Shown: piece by piece, positions 1 through 7,118 of the stretch
How positions within the stretch are numbered: the stretch's first letter is position 1
How the letters are laid out: every line of letters begins with the position of its first letter
Assembly (NCBI GenBank): GCA_964632945.1
Contig: CAZWCX010000162.1
Span: 1 to 13,617, forward strand
Direction: 5' to 3'
DNA from: CAZWCX01 sp964632945
GTDB taxonomy: Bacteria > Planctomycetota > MHYJ01 > WSZJ01 > CAZWCX01
Length of the DNA stretch: 13,617 nt
Position numbers and translations under genes: made by a program
The notes under the pieces: model-generated
What the model saw: only the letters and a program-made list of their open reading frames with translations
What the model was told of the DNA's origin: nothing
The model's database searches: none

Positions 1-1
1 G

Positions 2-532
2 CGCGACGAGATCAAGGCCGCCCGCTTTCGCGAGGACCTCTACTACCGGCTGAACGTGATCCGCGTGAACCTGCCGCCGCTGCGCGACCGCCGGGAAGAC
101 ATCCCGGTGCTGGTCGAACACTTCCTCGACATGGTGGCGCGCGAGACCAACGCCCAACGCCGCCAGATCGACCGCGCGACCTTGCGACTGCTCACCGCCT
201 ACGATTGGCCGGGCAACGTCCGCGAATTGGAAAACGAGGTACGCCGAGCGGTGGCCCTGAGCGACCACCTGATCACCCCGGCCGCGCTCAAGGAGGAGGT
301 GCGCGCCTCCGAAGTGCGCCCCCGACTCGGCGCCGACCTGTCGGGCAAGTCGCTCAAGGAGATCGTCAAGGATGCCGCGGAGGTGGTCGAGCGCGAGGCC
401 ATCCTGCGCGTCCTCGACGAGACCGGGTGGGTGAAGACCGAGACCGCCCGGATCCTCGGCATCTCGCGCCCGACCCTGGACGCGAAGATCGACGCTTACC
501 GGATCGAGCGTCCGCAGGAATCGCGCGAGTGA
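2..532 (+). CDS. Sigma-54-dependent Fis-family transcriptional activator (3' end only)
   Basis: This is the last 176 residues of an NtrC-type activator; the start lies left of the window. Such proteins use an AAA+ ATPase to open sigma-54 promoters. The fragment begins in the AAA+ domain with the family signature FREDLYYRLNV (residues 9-19), followed by LPPLRDRREDIP. The sensor II motif WPGNVREL is at about 69-76. A Fis-type helix-turn-helix closes the protein at about 132-168 (EREAILRVL, then TARILGISRPTL). The ATP-binding P-loop, the GAFTGA loop and any N-terminal receiver or sensor domain are outside the window, so the signal and the exact subclass cannot be told. It converges on the lipoprotein gene at 572 with 39 bases between the stop codons. 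The family call is very secure; the target operon is unknown. Confidence 0.96.
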   Translation, partial: RDEIKAARFREDLYYRLNVIRVNLPPLRDRREDIPVLVEHFLDMVARETNAQRRQIDRATLRLLTAYDWPGNVRELENEVRRAVALSDHLITPAALKEEVRASEVRPRLGADLSGKSLKEIVKDAAEVVEREAILRVLDETGWVKTETARILGISRPTLDAKIDAYRIERPQESRE

Positions 533-571
533 GGATCCGGGGCGACCGGCCGCACGCGCCGCGCCCGCCGC

Positions 572-1096
572 CTACTTGCCCGGTGCGCCGCCCGCCGGGG
601 CGCCGGCCGACGTCGGTGCCGGGGTCGCCGCCCCGGCCACGTCCTTCTCCGCGCTGGTCACCCCGAGCACGTTGAGCGCGAGGTTCTCGGCCACGCCGAA
701 GTCGATCTGGGTGCGACCGGCCTTGCGCCGGCCGTCGGGGTTCCCCGCTTCCCAGAAGGCCTGGATCGTGACCGCGCCGGTGGCCAGGCGCGACTCGGCA
801 TCCAGCGGGTGGTAGGTGAATTCGTAAAAGGCCGAACCGAAACGGCCGCCCTGAACGCTGCCCCCCGATGCCTGCACCGTCGGCCGGCGCATCAAGCTCC
901 AGCCGGGGGCCAGTTCGAGCGTCGTGTAGAGGCTTCCCTTCATCTGGCGGGTCGACCAGGCATCGAACACCCTGACGTGCCCGACGTCCGCCTCCCGTTT
1001 CCACTCCGCAATCGGCTCCTTCTCGCGGCCGGTGGCGCAGCCGGAGAGGGCGTGGACGGCGAGGACGAACGGAACGATCGCGACGCGCAAACGCAT
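572..1096 (-). CDS. Predicted lipoprotein of unknown function
   Basis: A 174-residue protein that I do not recognise. The start was chosen at 1096 because a strong ribosome-binding site (AAGGAG, about 7 bases upstream) precedes it and it yields a clean lipoprotein signal: MRLR, a hydrophobic stretch, then the lipobox LSGC with Cys20 as the lipidated residue. The open frame runs further upstream, but that stretch is Arg/Pro-rich and looks non-coding. The mature part (21-150) is mixed alpha/beta with no known catalytic motif; it includes ELAPGW (61-66) and a Tyr/Phe-rich strand around 87-95. The last 20 residues are low-complexity Ala/Gly/Pro. It is divergent from the lipoprotein gene at 1249, with 152 bases between the two starts, so the two may share control. 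Export and lipidation are well supported; function is unknown. Confidence 0.85.
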   Translation of the reverse strand: MRLRVAIVPFVLAVHALSGCATGREKEPIAEWKREADVGHVRVFDAWSTRQMKGSLYTTLELAPGWSLMRRPTVQASGGSVQGGRFGSAFYEFTYHPLDAESRLATGAVTIQAFWEAGNPDGRRKAGRTQIDFGVAENLALNVLGVTSAEKDVAGAATPAPTSAGAPAGGAPGK

Positions 1097-1172
1097 GGGC
1101 GGCTCCTTTCGTCCCCTTGCTACCCGAAGGGCGGGCGCGGCGGCAACCGAAATCTCGCATGCGCCGCCACGC

Positions 1173-1201
1173 TTGCATTGCCCCGGGACGCTCGATATAG
1201 T
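1173..1201 (+). promoter_or_regulatory. Candidate sigma-70-type promoter for the lipoprotein gene at 1249
   Basis: TTGCAT (1173-1178) and TATAGT (1196-1201) are separated by exactly 17 bases. The -10 matches consensus in 5 of 6 positions and the -35 in 3 of 6. Transcription would start near 1208, about 40 bases before the ATG. The -10 region also reads CTATATC on the other strand, so it could contribute to a divergent promoter for the gene ending at 572, but I see no good -35 for that direction. Confidence 0.5.
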
Positions 1202-1222
1202 CGGCGGACTCGAAGGGGAACG

Positions 1223-1252
1223 ATGCAGGCGCGAGCGGAGGGAGTCGGATGA
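1223..1252 (+). CDS. Possible 9-residue leader peptide, start-stop overlap with the next gene
   Basis: An ATG at 1223 opens a nine-codon frame, MQARAEGVG, whose stop TGA (1250-1252) overlaps the ATG of the lipoprotein gene in an ATGA arrangement. A purine-rich AAGGGGA lies four bases upstream, a rather short spacing. It falls just downstream of the predicted transcription start near 1208. Such overlaps usually couple translation. No runs of a single amino acid or attenuator hairpin are visible, so this may be chance. Low confidence. Confidence 0.22.
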   Translation: MQARAEGVG

Positions 1253-2118
1253 CCCGTGGACGGTCACGAGGGATCGGCCGAACGTGGGCGGCCGCCGGGG
1301 TGCTGGCCCTGGTCTGGGCGGCGACGGGCTGCACGCGCGACGCATTCATTTCCGGCTACGACACGCTGGCCGCTCCCGGCAAGACCGTGGCCCTCCGCGC
1401 CAAACTCGAGCACGAAGGGTACCTCGGCCTGCACCCGAACGCCCACAACGAGCCGCTTCAGTTCACGCTCGACGGCCAGGTCCTGGGCAAGGGGATCACG
1501 CTCGACGAAGGCGTGGCCACGCTCATGTATACGCCGCGCCGCCTCGGGAACTTCACCGTGGTCGTGGGCGCCGCGCCGGAGTCGAACCTCAGCGTCCGGG
1601 AGGGCACCCTCCTCCTGTCCGTTCACGACCCGAACGACCCGTTCCTCGTGGTCGGCATCGACGGCGTGATTTCCAACTCGTCCGGCCTCGGGGCGATGGT
1701 CAGCGATCCGCGCGAGATTTCCGCCATCCCCGGGGCGGCCCAGGCCCTCAACCAACTGGCCGCACGCTACGGCATCCTCTACGTGACGTTCCGCCCCGAC
1801 GACTTCCTCATCGACACCAAGGAGTGGTTGCGGATCCACGGCTTCCCGCCGGGCCCGACCTACTTCTCGCGGCCGCCGTGGGACGGCCTGTCCTCGAGCA
1901 AGTTCAAGACCCGCCTCTTGCGGGAGCTCAAGGCGGAGTGGCCGGGCATCGCGATCGGCATCGGCGTGGACGAGAGCGACTCCGACGCCTATCGCGACAA
2001 CGGCATCCGGGCCCTGGTCCTGGAAGAGGACCCCAAGCAACTGGGGACCGACGCCCAGGGGGTGGAACACGTGGCCACCTGGGACGTGATCAGCCAGGTG
2101 ATCCTGTCGGGCCGGTAG
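1249..2118 (+). CDS. Lipoprotein with a degenerate lipin/App1-like (LNS2, DUF2183-type) HAD domain
   Basis: A 289-residue exported protein. The N-terminus is Arg-rich, then hydrophobic, then WAATGC with Cys28 as a probable lipid-attachment site (a slightly weak lipobox). GGAGGGAG lies just upstream of the ATG. Residues 40-125 form a beta-rich, Ig-like region. Residues 131-289 resemble the LNS2/App1 phosphatidate-phosphatase-like HAD fold in order: a motif I region VVGIDGVIS (134-142), a YVTFRP strand (178-183), LRIHGFPPGP (194-203), KFKTRLLREL (218-227) and GIGVDESDSDAYRDNGI (236-252), which parallels the family's GN..ND..AYR..G. Motif I normally reads DxDGT; here it is G136-I-D138-G-V, so the nucleophilic Asp is missing and the Thr is Val. 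A non-catalytic binding role is therefore likelier than phosphatase activity. The family assignment is by eye. The gene converges on the one at 2131 with only 12 bases between stop codons. Confidence 0.8.
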   Translation: MTRGRSRGIGRTWAAAGVLALVWAATGCTRDAFISGYDTLAAPGKTVALRAKLEHEGYLGLHPNAHNEPLQFTLDGQVLGKGITLDEGVATLMYTPRRLGNFTVVVGAAPESNLSVREGTLLLSVHDPNDPFLVVGIDGVISNSSGLGAMVSDPREISAIPGAAQALNQLAARYGILYVTFRPDDFLIDTKEWLRIHGFPPGPTYFSRPPWDGLSSSKFKTRLLRELKAEWPGIAIGIGVDESDSDAYRDNGIRALVLEEDPKQLGTDAQGVEHVATWDVISQVILSGR

Positions 2119-2130
2119 CGCGACCGCCCG

Positions 2131-4218
2131 CTACTTGGCGGGTCCGGGTTCCAGGAGCACGAGCGAAGCCAGGGCCTTCTCCACCCCGGCCACCCCCTCC
2201 GCCGGACCCGCGTACTGCAGCACGAGCACGCCGTCCTCGAACTCGATCGCCCAGCACAGCTGCCGTCGCGCTCCCTGCTCCGTCGCGGCGCGCCGTCCCT
2301 CGCGATTGCCGACCGCGGCCTTCTCCCATTCGCCGGCGTTTCCGGTGAGGCCGAACATCCAGGGGTACTGTTTCAGCGCCTCGAATCGGTAGGGCAGCAC
2401 GCGCATCTCGAACGAGGCGGGTCCGGACCGGAACTGCGCGGTGGTGAGGCTGAACACGCGCGATCCGGCCTTCCAGCCTTCCGGGAGCGGGAACGAGAGT
2501 CCGAGGATCGGGTTGTCGTAGCGGCCGTCGGCCGCTTTCGCCGCCCCCCGCGCCTCCGCCGGGGTCCAACTCCGGCCGAAGATGCGGAACGACTCGACCG
2601 TCGCCCGGGCGGGGTGGGTCGTGAGGTGGGTCATGCGCCGGTCGTACGTCAGATCGCGCTCGTGCCCGGGCCGGTGCTCGTAGAAGAGAATGTAGCGCGG
2701 GTCGGCGCCGACGGAATCGAGCACGGTATCGACGTGGATCCAGCGCCCGTCGATGAGCACCTGGGACCAGGCGTGGCGTCCGCCGATCTCGCCCAGGAAG
2801 ACGAAGCCGGAGCACTGTCGCACGGGGTGCCCGAGCGCGCGCGTCAGGGCATTGAACAACACCGCGTGTTCGGAACAGTCTCCGGCCATTTCGCGCAGCG
2901 TTTCGCTCGCGGAGAGGCCGGCGATTTCCGTGTACCGCTTGTCGAGTTGCGTGTTGACCCAGCGGGAGATCGCGCGCACCTGCTCCAGCGCGTCGGGGAG
3001 ATCGCCGGCGATCTCCTTCGCCTTGGAGATGATCATCGGGTCGTCGCACTGTTCCATCGGCGTCGGCTCGAGGAACTCGGCCAGGTCGCAGGGCGGCTCC
3101 GTTTCCGACCGCTTCGCGGCCTCGCGCAGCCGGTAGGGCTGGAGGGTGAGCGTGTAGATCCCGCTTCCCGACGCCGACCGGAACGCGACCTTCTGGTACT
3201 CGCTCTCCTGGAAGATGTCGCCGTCCTCGTCTCCCTCGACGACCACGGAGAGAACGACCTCGTCGAGGGCGCCCCAACGGGGGAAGTTGAAGTCGATGTT
3301 GAGGTCGTCGCGGACGATCGCGACCGCATCGCCGTCGAATGCCTTGGCGTCGGTTTCGGTGGTGGCGCGCAACTCCGTGCCGCCCATGCGACCGTGGGCG
3401 ACGACGCCGCGTGCGTCCAGGGTCGCCTGCACGACGTCGAACTCGACGCGAAAGGCCTCACGGCCGGCCGGCGAGGGGTCGAGCACGGCGCGGGTATGGA
3501 TCGTCTTCTCCACCGCGCGCGGGACCCCGAGGTCGAACTCCAGGAAGCGATGGGGCGCGTCCGGACGGAGCCGGCCTTCCCGGGCCAGGCGCATGAGCAG
3601 AAGGTCCCAGGAACCGCACACCGGACCGGAGCCGTCGACGCGGCGCACGGTGCGCTTGCCGTCGAGTTCGGTGACGACCTCATATCCGTTGCCGTCGCGG
3701 TGCACACGGGTGGAGGCGACGCGCTCGAGTTCCCGGGTTTCGATGACGAACTCGATCACCGACAGGTCCTCGTCGAGGATGCCGCGGACCTCCGTGCGCG
3801 ACTCGCGCGTCTTCTCCGCGATCTTCGAGTGGGAGCGACCGTAGTGCTCCTCCCGCAACTCGATGACGGGCTTGCCGTCCCGCTGCGCCCGGGTGGCGAG
3901 CACGCGCAGGTACCCGGTCTTGTTGCCGCCGACGTAGGTCCCCCAGTACTGGTCGACCAGCAGGTCCGCGCGTTCTGCGGGGACCGTGGCCTTGGCTATG
4001 CCCGCAGGGGCCCTGGTGGGGGCGCCGTCCGGGAGGGTCGTGGCGCCGGCGCCCGCAGGGTCGGGACCCGGGATTTCCGCGCCGGGTGCGGTCCCCGATC
4101 CGGGGGCCCCCGGCGGCGGCGCGGGGGGAGCGAGCAGAACGAGCGCGGCCGCCGCGCCGATCGCGACGACGACCGCCAGCGCGACGAGGGACGCGCGGGC
4201 GCGGGTGGGATTCGACAT
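2131..4218 (-). CDS. Membrane-anchored transglutaminase-like (papain-fold) protein
   Basis: A 695-residue protein. The start at 4218 follows a GAGGAG ribosome-binding site; an in-frame extension to 4401 exists but looks non-coding. Residues 9-31 form a signal anchor, followed by a Pro/Gly/Ala-rich linker (31-75). Residues 85-385 are a large, mostly beta domain with no recognised motif. Residues 405-500 match the transglutaminase core: the putative catalytic Cys448 in GDCSEHA, His482 in GRHAWSQV and Asp497 in WIHVDTV. Bacterial members act as proteases, amidases or cross-linkers, so the reaction cannot be fixed. Residues 568-690 (LSFPLPEGWK, then CWAIEFEDGVLVLQY) resemble a PsbP/DcrB-like fold, which is a tentative call. 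The protein should face the extracytoplasmic side. It is divergent from the stress-protein gene at 4432, with 213 bases between the starts. Confidence 0.88.
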   Translation of the reverse strand: MSNPTRARASLVALAVVVAIGAAAALVLLAPPAPPPGAPGSGTAPGAEIPGPDPAGAGATTLPDGAPTRAPAGIAKATVPAERADLLVDQYWGTYVGGNKTGYLRVLATRAQRDGKPVIELREEHYGRSHSKIAEKTRESRTEVRGILDEDLSVIEFVIETRELERVASTRVHRDGNGYEVVTELDGKRTVRRVDGSGPVCGSWDLLLMRLAREGRLRPDAPHRFLEFDLGVPRAVEKTIHTRAVLDPSPAGREAFRVEFDVVQATLDARGVVAHGRMGGTELRATTETDAKAFDGDAVAIVRDDLNIDFNFPRWGALDEVVLSVVVEGDEDGDIFQESEYQKVAFRSASGSGIYTLTLQPYRLREAAKRSETEPPCDLAEFLEPTPMEQCDDPMIISKAKEIAGDLPDALEQVRAISRWVNTQLDKRYTEIAGLSASETLREMAGDCSEHAVLFNALTRALGHPVRQCSGFVFLGEIGGRHAWSQVLIDGRWIHVDTVLDSVGADPRYILFYEHRPGHERDLTYDRRMTHLTTHPARATVESFRIFGRSWTPAEARGAAKAADGRYDNPILGLSFPLPEGWKAGSRVFSLTTAQFRSGPASFEMRVLPYRFEALKQYPWMFGLTGNAGEWEKAAVGNREGRRAATEQGARRQLCWAIEFEDGVLVLQYAGPAEGVAGVEKALASLVLLEPGPAK

Positions 4219-4276
4219 GAACGGCTCCTCGGAGGGGCGGAGCACCCGCCGGAAGTTTCGACCGCGTGGGCCTCGC

Positions 4277-4309
4277 GCGGCTCTCGGGGATTCATGATAG
4301 CGGAGCCGC
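4277..4309. repeat. Spaced inverted repeat upstream of the transglutaminase-like gene
   Basis: GCGGCTC (4277-4283) and GAGCCGC (4303-4309) are perfect 7-base inverted arms with 19 bases between them. The spacer contains ATGATA (4294-4299), which on the minus strand is TATCAT, a 4-of-6 to 5-of-6 match to a -10 element about 75 bases upstream of the start at 4218. I see no convincing -35. The arms could be an operator around that promoter, but repeats this short occur by chance in GC-rich DNA. Confidence 0.25.
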
Positions 4310-4374
4310 AAGACGGAATCCAGGGCGACCCGGGTCATGTCAACCGCCCGATCCCGGCCGACCATGCCCCTTCC

Positions 4375-4404
4375 TTGACAGGATCGCCGCACGAGGGCCA
4401 TACT
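4375..4404 (+). promoter_or_regulatory. Candidate sigma-70-type promoter for the universal stress protein gene
   Basis: A perfect -35 TTGACA (4375-4380) is followed after 18 bases by CATACT (4399-4404), a 4-of-6 match to the -10. Transcription would begin near 4411, giving a leader of about 20 bases before the ATG at 4432, with the ribosome-binding site GAGGGA at 4421-4426. Confidence 0.55.
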
Positions 4405-4431
4405 TCACGGCGCACGTGACGAGGGAACCCC

Positions 4432-5334
4432 ATGTTCAGCTGCATCCTCCTCCCGCTCGACGGCTCGGAACGGGCCGAGCGGATCCTCACGGAGGCAAGG
4501 CCCCTCCTCAACCGGGCGGACGTCACCGTGCACGTGCAAACCGTGCTGCCGGGAACGGACCCGCAGACGGCCCCAACGGCGGCGGCGCGCGCTTACCTGG
4601 ACCGCATCGGCGAACGATTGCAATCGTCCGCCTGCGCCGTCCAGCTCCACCTCGACGTCGGCCCGCCGTCCACCCGGATCCTCGAGCGCGCCGTCGAAGT
4701 CCGCTCCGACCTGATCCTGCTGTCCGATCGCGGCGGGGGCGGGTTGGGCGAGTGGTTGCTGGGCAGCGACGCGATGAAGATCGTCAACCTGTCCCCCGTC
4801 GCCGTCTACCTGCACCACGTAATGGAAGGGGAGGCGGCCGGGACGGAGCGCGCTCCGGGACGTTCCAACCGAATCCTGCTCCCGCTCGACGGCAATCCGG
4901 AGTCGGAGGACTGCTTCCCCGAAGCCGCGATGCTCGCGCGGATCCTCGGCTGCGAAGTGGACCTCCTGCGAGTCGGCTTGCCATTGCAGTGGTCCCTCGG
5001 GGGGGTCATTCCGACGGTGGGCGAAGGCCAGCGGGAGATCAAGGAGTACCTCGAAGCCGCCGCCGGGCGCCTGCGCAGCGAGGGCCTGAGCGTGGAGACC
5101 CGATATCGGCAAGGGGATCCGGCGACGGAGATTCTCGCCCAGGCCGAAGAAAGCAGGGCGCGCTGCATCGCCATGGTGCCGCGCACCCCGGGCAACGTCG
5201 CGCAGATCCTCCTCGGCAGCGTGGCGCGTCGGGTGCTGGAGAACGGTTCGACCCCGGTGCTGATGGTGCCGCCCAAGGCACGGCGGCAGAAGCGCGCGAC
5301 TCGCATCATGAAATCGCCGGTCGCTCCCACGTAG
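4432..5334 (+). CDS. Tandem-domain universal stress protein (UspA family)
   Basis: A 300-residue cytoplasmic protein made of two UspA domains (about 1-130 and 146-280). Each opens with the family strand and acidic residue, ILLPLDGS (Asp10) and ILLPLDGN (Asp153). ATP-binding members carry G-x2-G-x9-G-S/T. Domain 1 keeps most of it: G101, G111 and S112 are present, with Ser98 in place of the first Gly. Domain 2 ends in LLGSVARRVLENGSTPVLMV (G262, S263) but lacks both upstream glycines (Pro/Val and Thr at those places), so it may not bind nucleotide. The C-terminal tail (281-300) is basic. GAGGGA five bases before the ATG supports the start. The gene stands alone after a promoter-like TTGACA/CATACT. 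These proteins are linked to stress survival; the specific role here is unknown. Confidence 0.93.
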   Translation: MFSCILLPLDGSERAERILTEARPLLNRADVTVHVQTVLPGTDPQTAPTAAARAYLDRIGERLQSSACAVQLHLDVGPPSTRILERAVEVRSDLILLSDRGGGGLGEWLLGSDAMKIVNLSPVAVYLHHVMEGEAAGTERAPGRSNRILLPLDGNPESEDCFPEAAMLARILGCEVDLLRVGLPLQWSLGGVIPTVGEGQREIKEYLEAAAGRLRSEGLSVETRYRQGDPATEILAQAEESRARCIAMVPRTPGNVAQILLGSVARRVLENGSTPVLMVPPKARRQKRATRIMKSPVAPT

Positions 5335-5389
5335 GCGAACGGCCTGCACAGAGGGGACCGGACCCGCATGCCGAATGCCGACCGCCGAG

Positions 5390-5411
5390 GCGCCCGGACG
5401 CTGCCGGGCGC
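5390..5411 (+). terminator. GC hairpin downstream of the stress-protein gene, no U-tract
   Basis: GCGCCCGG and CCGGGCGC form a perfect 8-base-pair stem around a 6-base loop, 55 bases after the stop codon at 5334. No T-run follows, so it is not a classical intrinsic terminator. It could protect the 3' end or aid Rho-dependent or non-canonical termination. Confidence 0.4.
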
Positions 5412-5506
5412 ACCACGGGCCCCAAGCGGCGTCGAGGGCGTCCGTCCCCCCAGTCCGCGCATCTCCCGCACCGGTGAAAAGGCCCGCCGCGGGGCCAGGT
5501 TTTCCG

Positions 5507-5535
5507 TTGACAGTCCCGCCCGGGGGCGCTAAGAT
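5507..5535 (+). promoter_or_regulatory. Sigma-70-type promoter for tRNA-Asp
   Basis: A perfect TTGACA (5507-5512), a 17-base GC-rich spacer and TAAGAT (5530-5535, 4 of 6 matches) end 13 bases before the mature 5' end of the tRNA. The -35, the spacing and the position directly ahead of a tRNA make this the most convincing promoter in the window. The GC-rich stretch between -35 and -10 could also allow stringent-type control, but that is inference. Confidence 0.75.
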
Positions 5536-5548
5536 CCCGGCCAAATCC

Positions 5549-5622
5549 GGGGGTGTAGCTCAATTGGTTAGAGCATCGGACTGTCGATCCGAAGGTTGCG
5601 GGTTCGATTCCCGTCACCCTCG
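5549..5622 (+). tRNA. tRNA-Asp (anticodon GTC)
   Basis: A complete 74-base cloverleaf can be folded by hand. The acceptor stem pairs GGGGGTG (5549-5555) with CACCCTC (5615-5621), with one G-U pair. The D arm is GCTC/GAGC (5558-5561 and 5571-5574) with GG in its loop. The anticodon stem TCGGA/TCCGA encloses the loop CTGTCGA, with anticodon GTC at 5583-5585. The variable loop is AGGTT. The T arm is GCGGG/CCCGT around TTCGATT. The discriminator base is G (5622), and both G73 and the GUC anticodon are known identity elements for aspartyl-tRNA synthetase. The 3' CCA is not encoded (CTC follows), so it must be added by the CCA-adding enzyme. The gene has its own promoter and terminator. Confidence 0.97.
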
Positions 5623-5633
5623 CTCGTAAGACT

Positions 5634-5677
5634 CGCGCGCGGCCTGGATCACCATCTCGGCTGCGCGCGTTCGTTTT
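5634..5677 (+). terminator. Intrinsic terminator of the tRNA-Asp transcript
   Basis: CGCGCGCGGCC (5634-5644) pairs with GGCTGCGCGCG (5659-5669) over 11 base pairs with one G-U, around a 14-base loop. It is followed directly by TTCGTTTT (5670-5677). It starts 12 bases after the tRNA 3' end, so it should end the transcript there. Confidence 0.8.
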
Positions 5678-5818
5678 CGGCGTCACCGGGAAGCGTCCCC
5701 GCCCACGCCGGCCGCCCGGTCGCCCTCCCGGCTCCGCCGAAGTCGGACCGGTGCATGATCGCGGGATCGGACGCCCCCCGGCGCCACCGCAAGGCCCCGG
5801 CCACGGGGGCTGCCACGC

Positions 5819-7057
5819 TCACCGCACCTCGAGCGAGGAAACCACCCGCACGGCCGCATGCTGCACACTCAGGGCCTCGAGCGGATGGGCGCCGAAGTCG
5901 ATCGTCGCGACGACATACAGGACCTCCCGTTCTCCCACCCACACGTTCTCCTGAATCGCCACGTGGGAGTACGGACCCGCATCGGGCCGGAAGATCTTGG
6001 TCAGCCGACCGAGTCCCGGATTGCGGTACCGCGGACCGCGCGGGCGGACCTCTTCCGCCGCTCCCACTTCGACCCGATCCTCCGGGTGGCGGTCTCTCCA
6101 GGCCCGGGCGCAGACCTCCAGGAATTCGCTCGCATCCCCGACCTTGAGCGCATCCCGGGGGATCGTTGCCACCATCACCCGGCTCCGGCCCGGTCCCGTC
6201 TCCTCGGCAGCGCGGTAGGCGGTCGGGTAGAGCACCAGGCCGGCGATGGCGCCGTCGCTCAGCGCCGGGTCGTGGAACTTCACCTCGGTCTTCCCCCACG
6301 AGGCCGGGCGGGAGAACGAACAGGTGGCCAAAGCAGAGTGAGAATCCCGCACCACTTCATCCGCGAAGCGGACGCCGGTCTTCCGCGCCAGTTGGATCGA
6401 AGCCACCATGGTCAGGAAGTCGCTGGCCCAGGAGTCGTGGCTCGCCGCCGGGTAGTACGTGCTCATGATCCAATGCCGGGGCCCGTCGCTCCACAGCGCC
6501 ACCCGGATGAGGGTTTCCGGCCGGTGGCGCGGGCGGAAGAGGGCCTGGTCCACGCGATTCGGCAGATTCGGGACGAGACCGGAGTCCGCGTCGATCGCAG
6601 CCCCAAGAAACTCCGCATTGAATCCGGAGCCCCACCACAAGAGCCACTCCGTGGGATCGAAGTTGATCGGCGCGATGAAAAGCTCGAATTCCACCCGGCG
6701 CGGGTCGTTCTCGAGGTCCACCGGCCAGGCGCAACCGACCTGCAGAAGGGTGTTCGTCTTGACCTGCCCGGGGAGCAGCGGCTCGGCTCCCGCCGTCCAG
6801 TCCTTCGGCAAGGCCACGCCGAACGTCAGGCTCTCGTCGCCGGCGGGCTCGAACCGCACGTAATGAAACCGCTCGCCGGCCGTCTCCAGGTCCAGCTCAC
6901 CCCAGAAGATCCCCGGCGTGCGCAGGGACAGGAACGCCTGCTTCCCAGCCGTCACCGCCTCACCTTCCTGAGCCGACGCCGGCACGATGGCACCGACGGC
7001 CAGGACGACTCCGATTCCGACCGTCGCCACGAGGGTCAAGACGCTGCGGGTGTTCAT
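5819..7057 (-). CDS. Secreted protein, probably two PsbP/DcrB-like domains, function unknown
   Basis: A 412-residue protein starting after a very strong AGGAGGAG ribosome-binding site. Residues 1-29 are a Sec-type signal peptide ending in PASA before Gln30, a good signal peptidase I site, so the protein is exported without a lipid anchor. The rest divides into two halves of similar pattern. Residues 40-225 run from GVALPKDW (80-87) to a strand and helix ending in TMVASIQL. Residues 235-412 run from SFSRPASWGK (247-256) to YVVATIDFGAH (381-391) and VRVVSSLEV. The 'effect of export on stability' pattern GW/DW near the start and a final 'SI/SL' strand recall PsbP/DcrB-like repeats; this is a tentative reading with no catalytic residues to confirm it. 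It lies 61 bases downstream of the pilin-like gene and is probably in its operon. Confident as a gene, unknown in function. Confidence 0.85.
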   Translation of the reverse strand: MNTRSVLTLVATVGIGVVLAVGAIVPASAQEGEAVTAGKQAFLSLRTPGIFWGELDLETAGERFHYVRFEPAGDESLTFGVALPKDWTAGAEPLLPGQVKTNTLLQVGCAWPVDLENDPRRVEFELFIAPINFDPTEWLLWWGSGFNAEFLGAAIDADSGLVPNLPNRVDQALFRPRHRPETLIRVALWSDGPRHWIMSTYYPAASHDSWASDFLTMVASIQLARKTGVRFADEVVRDSHSALATCSFSRPASWGKTEVKFHDPALSDGAIAGLVLYPTAYRAAEETGPGRSRVMVATIPRDALKVGDASEFLEVCARAWRDRHPEDRVEVGAAEEVRPRGPRYRNPGLGRLTKIFRPDAGPYSHVAIQENVWVGEREVLYVVATIDFGAHPLEALSVQHAAVRVVSSLEVR

Positions 7058-7118
7058 GGCTTCTCCTCCTGGTTGGGGGTCTGAAAACTCCGGGTTCGGT
7101 ACATGCCCGTTCGTTCGC

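Noticed and set aside
1032..2348. A 438-codon plus-strand frame overlapping the two lipoprotein genes and the end of the next.
   Set aside because: Arg/Pro-rich shadow of the true frames; the lipoprotein frames have signal peptides, ribosome-binding sites and normal composition.
4219..4401. In-frame N-terminal extension of the transglutaminase-like gene to 4401.
   Set aside because: It would bury the signal anchor 70 residues inside the protein and lacks the good ribosome-binding site seen before 4218.
2614..4419. A 601-codon plus-strand frame opposite the transglutaminase-like gene.
   Set aside because: Antisense shadow; the minus strand carries the intact Cys-His-Asp domain and a ribosome-binding site.
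5780..5818. GCCCC/GGGGC hairpin downstream of the secreted-protein gene on the minus strand.
   Set aside because: Only five certain base pairs and no U-tract in the minus-strand transcript.
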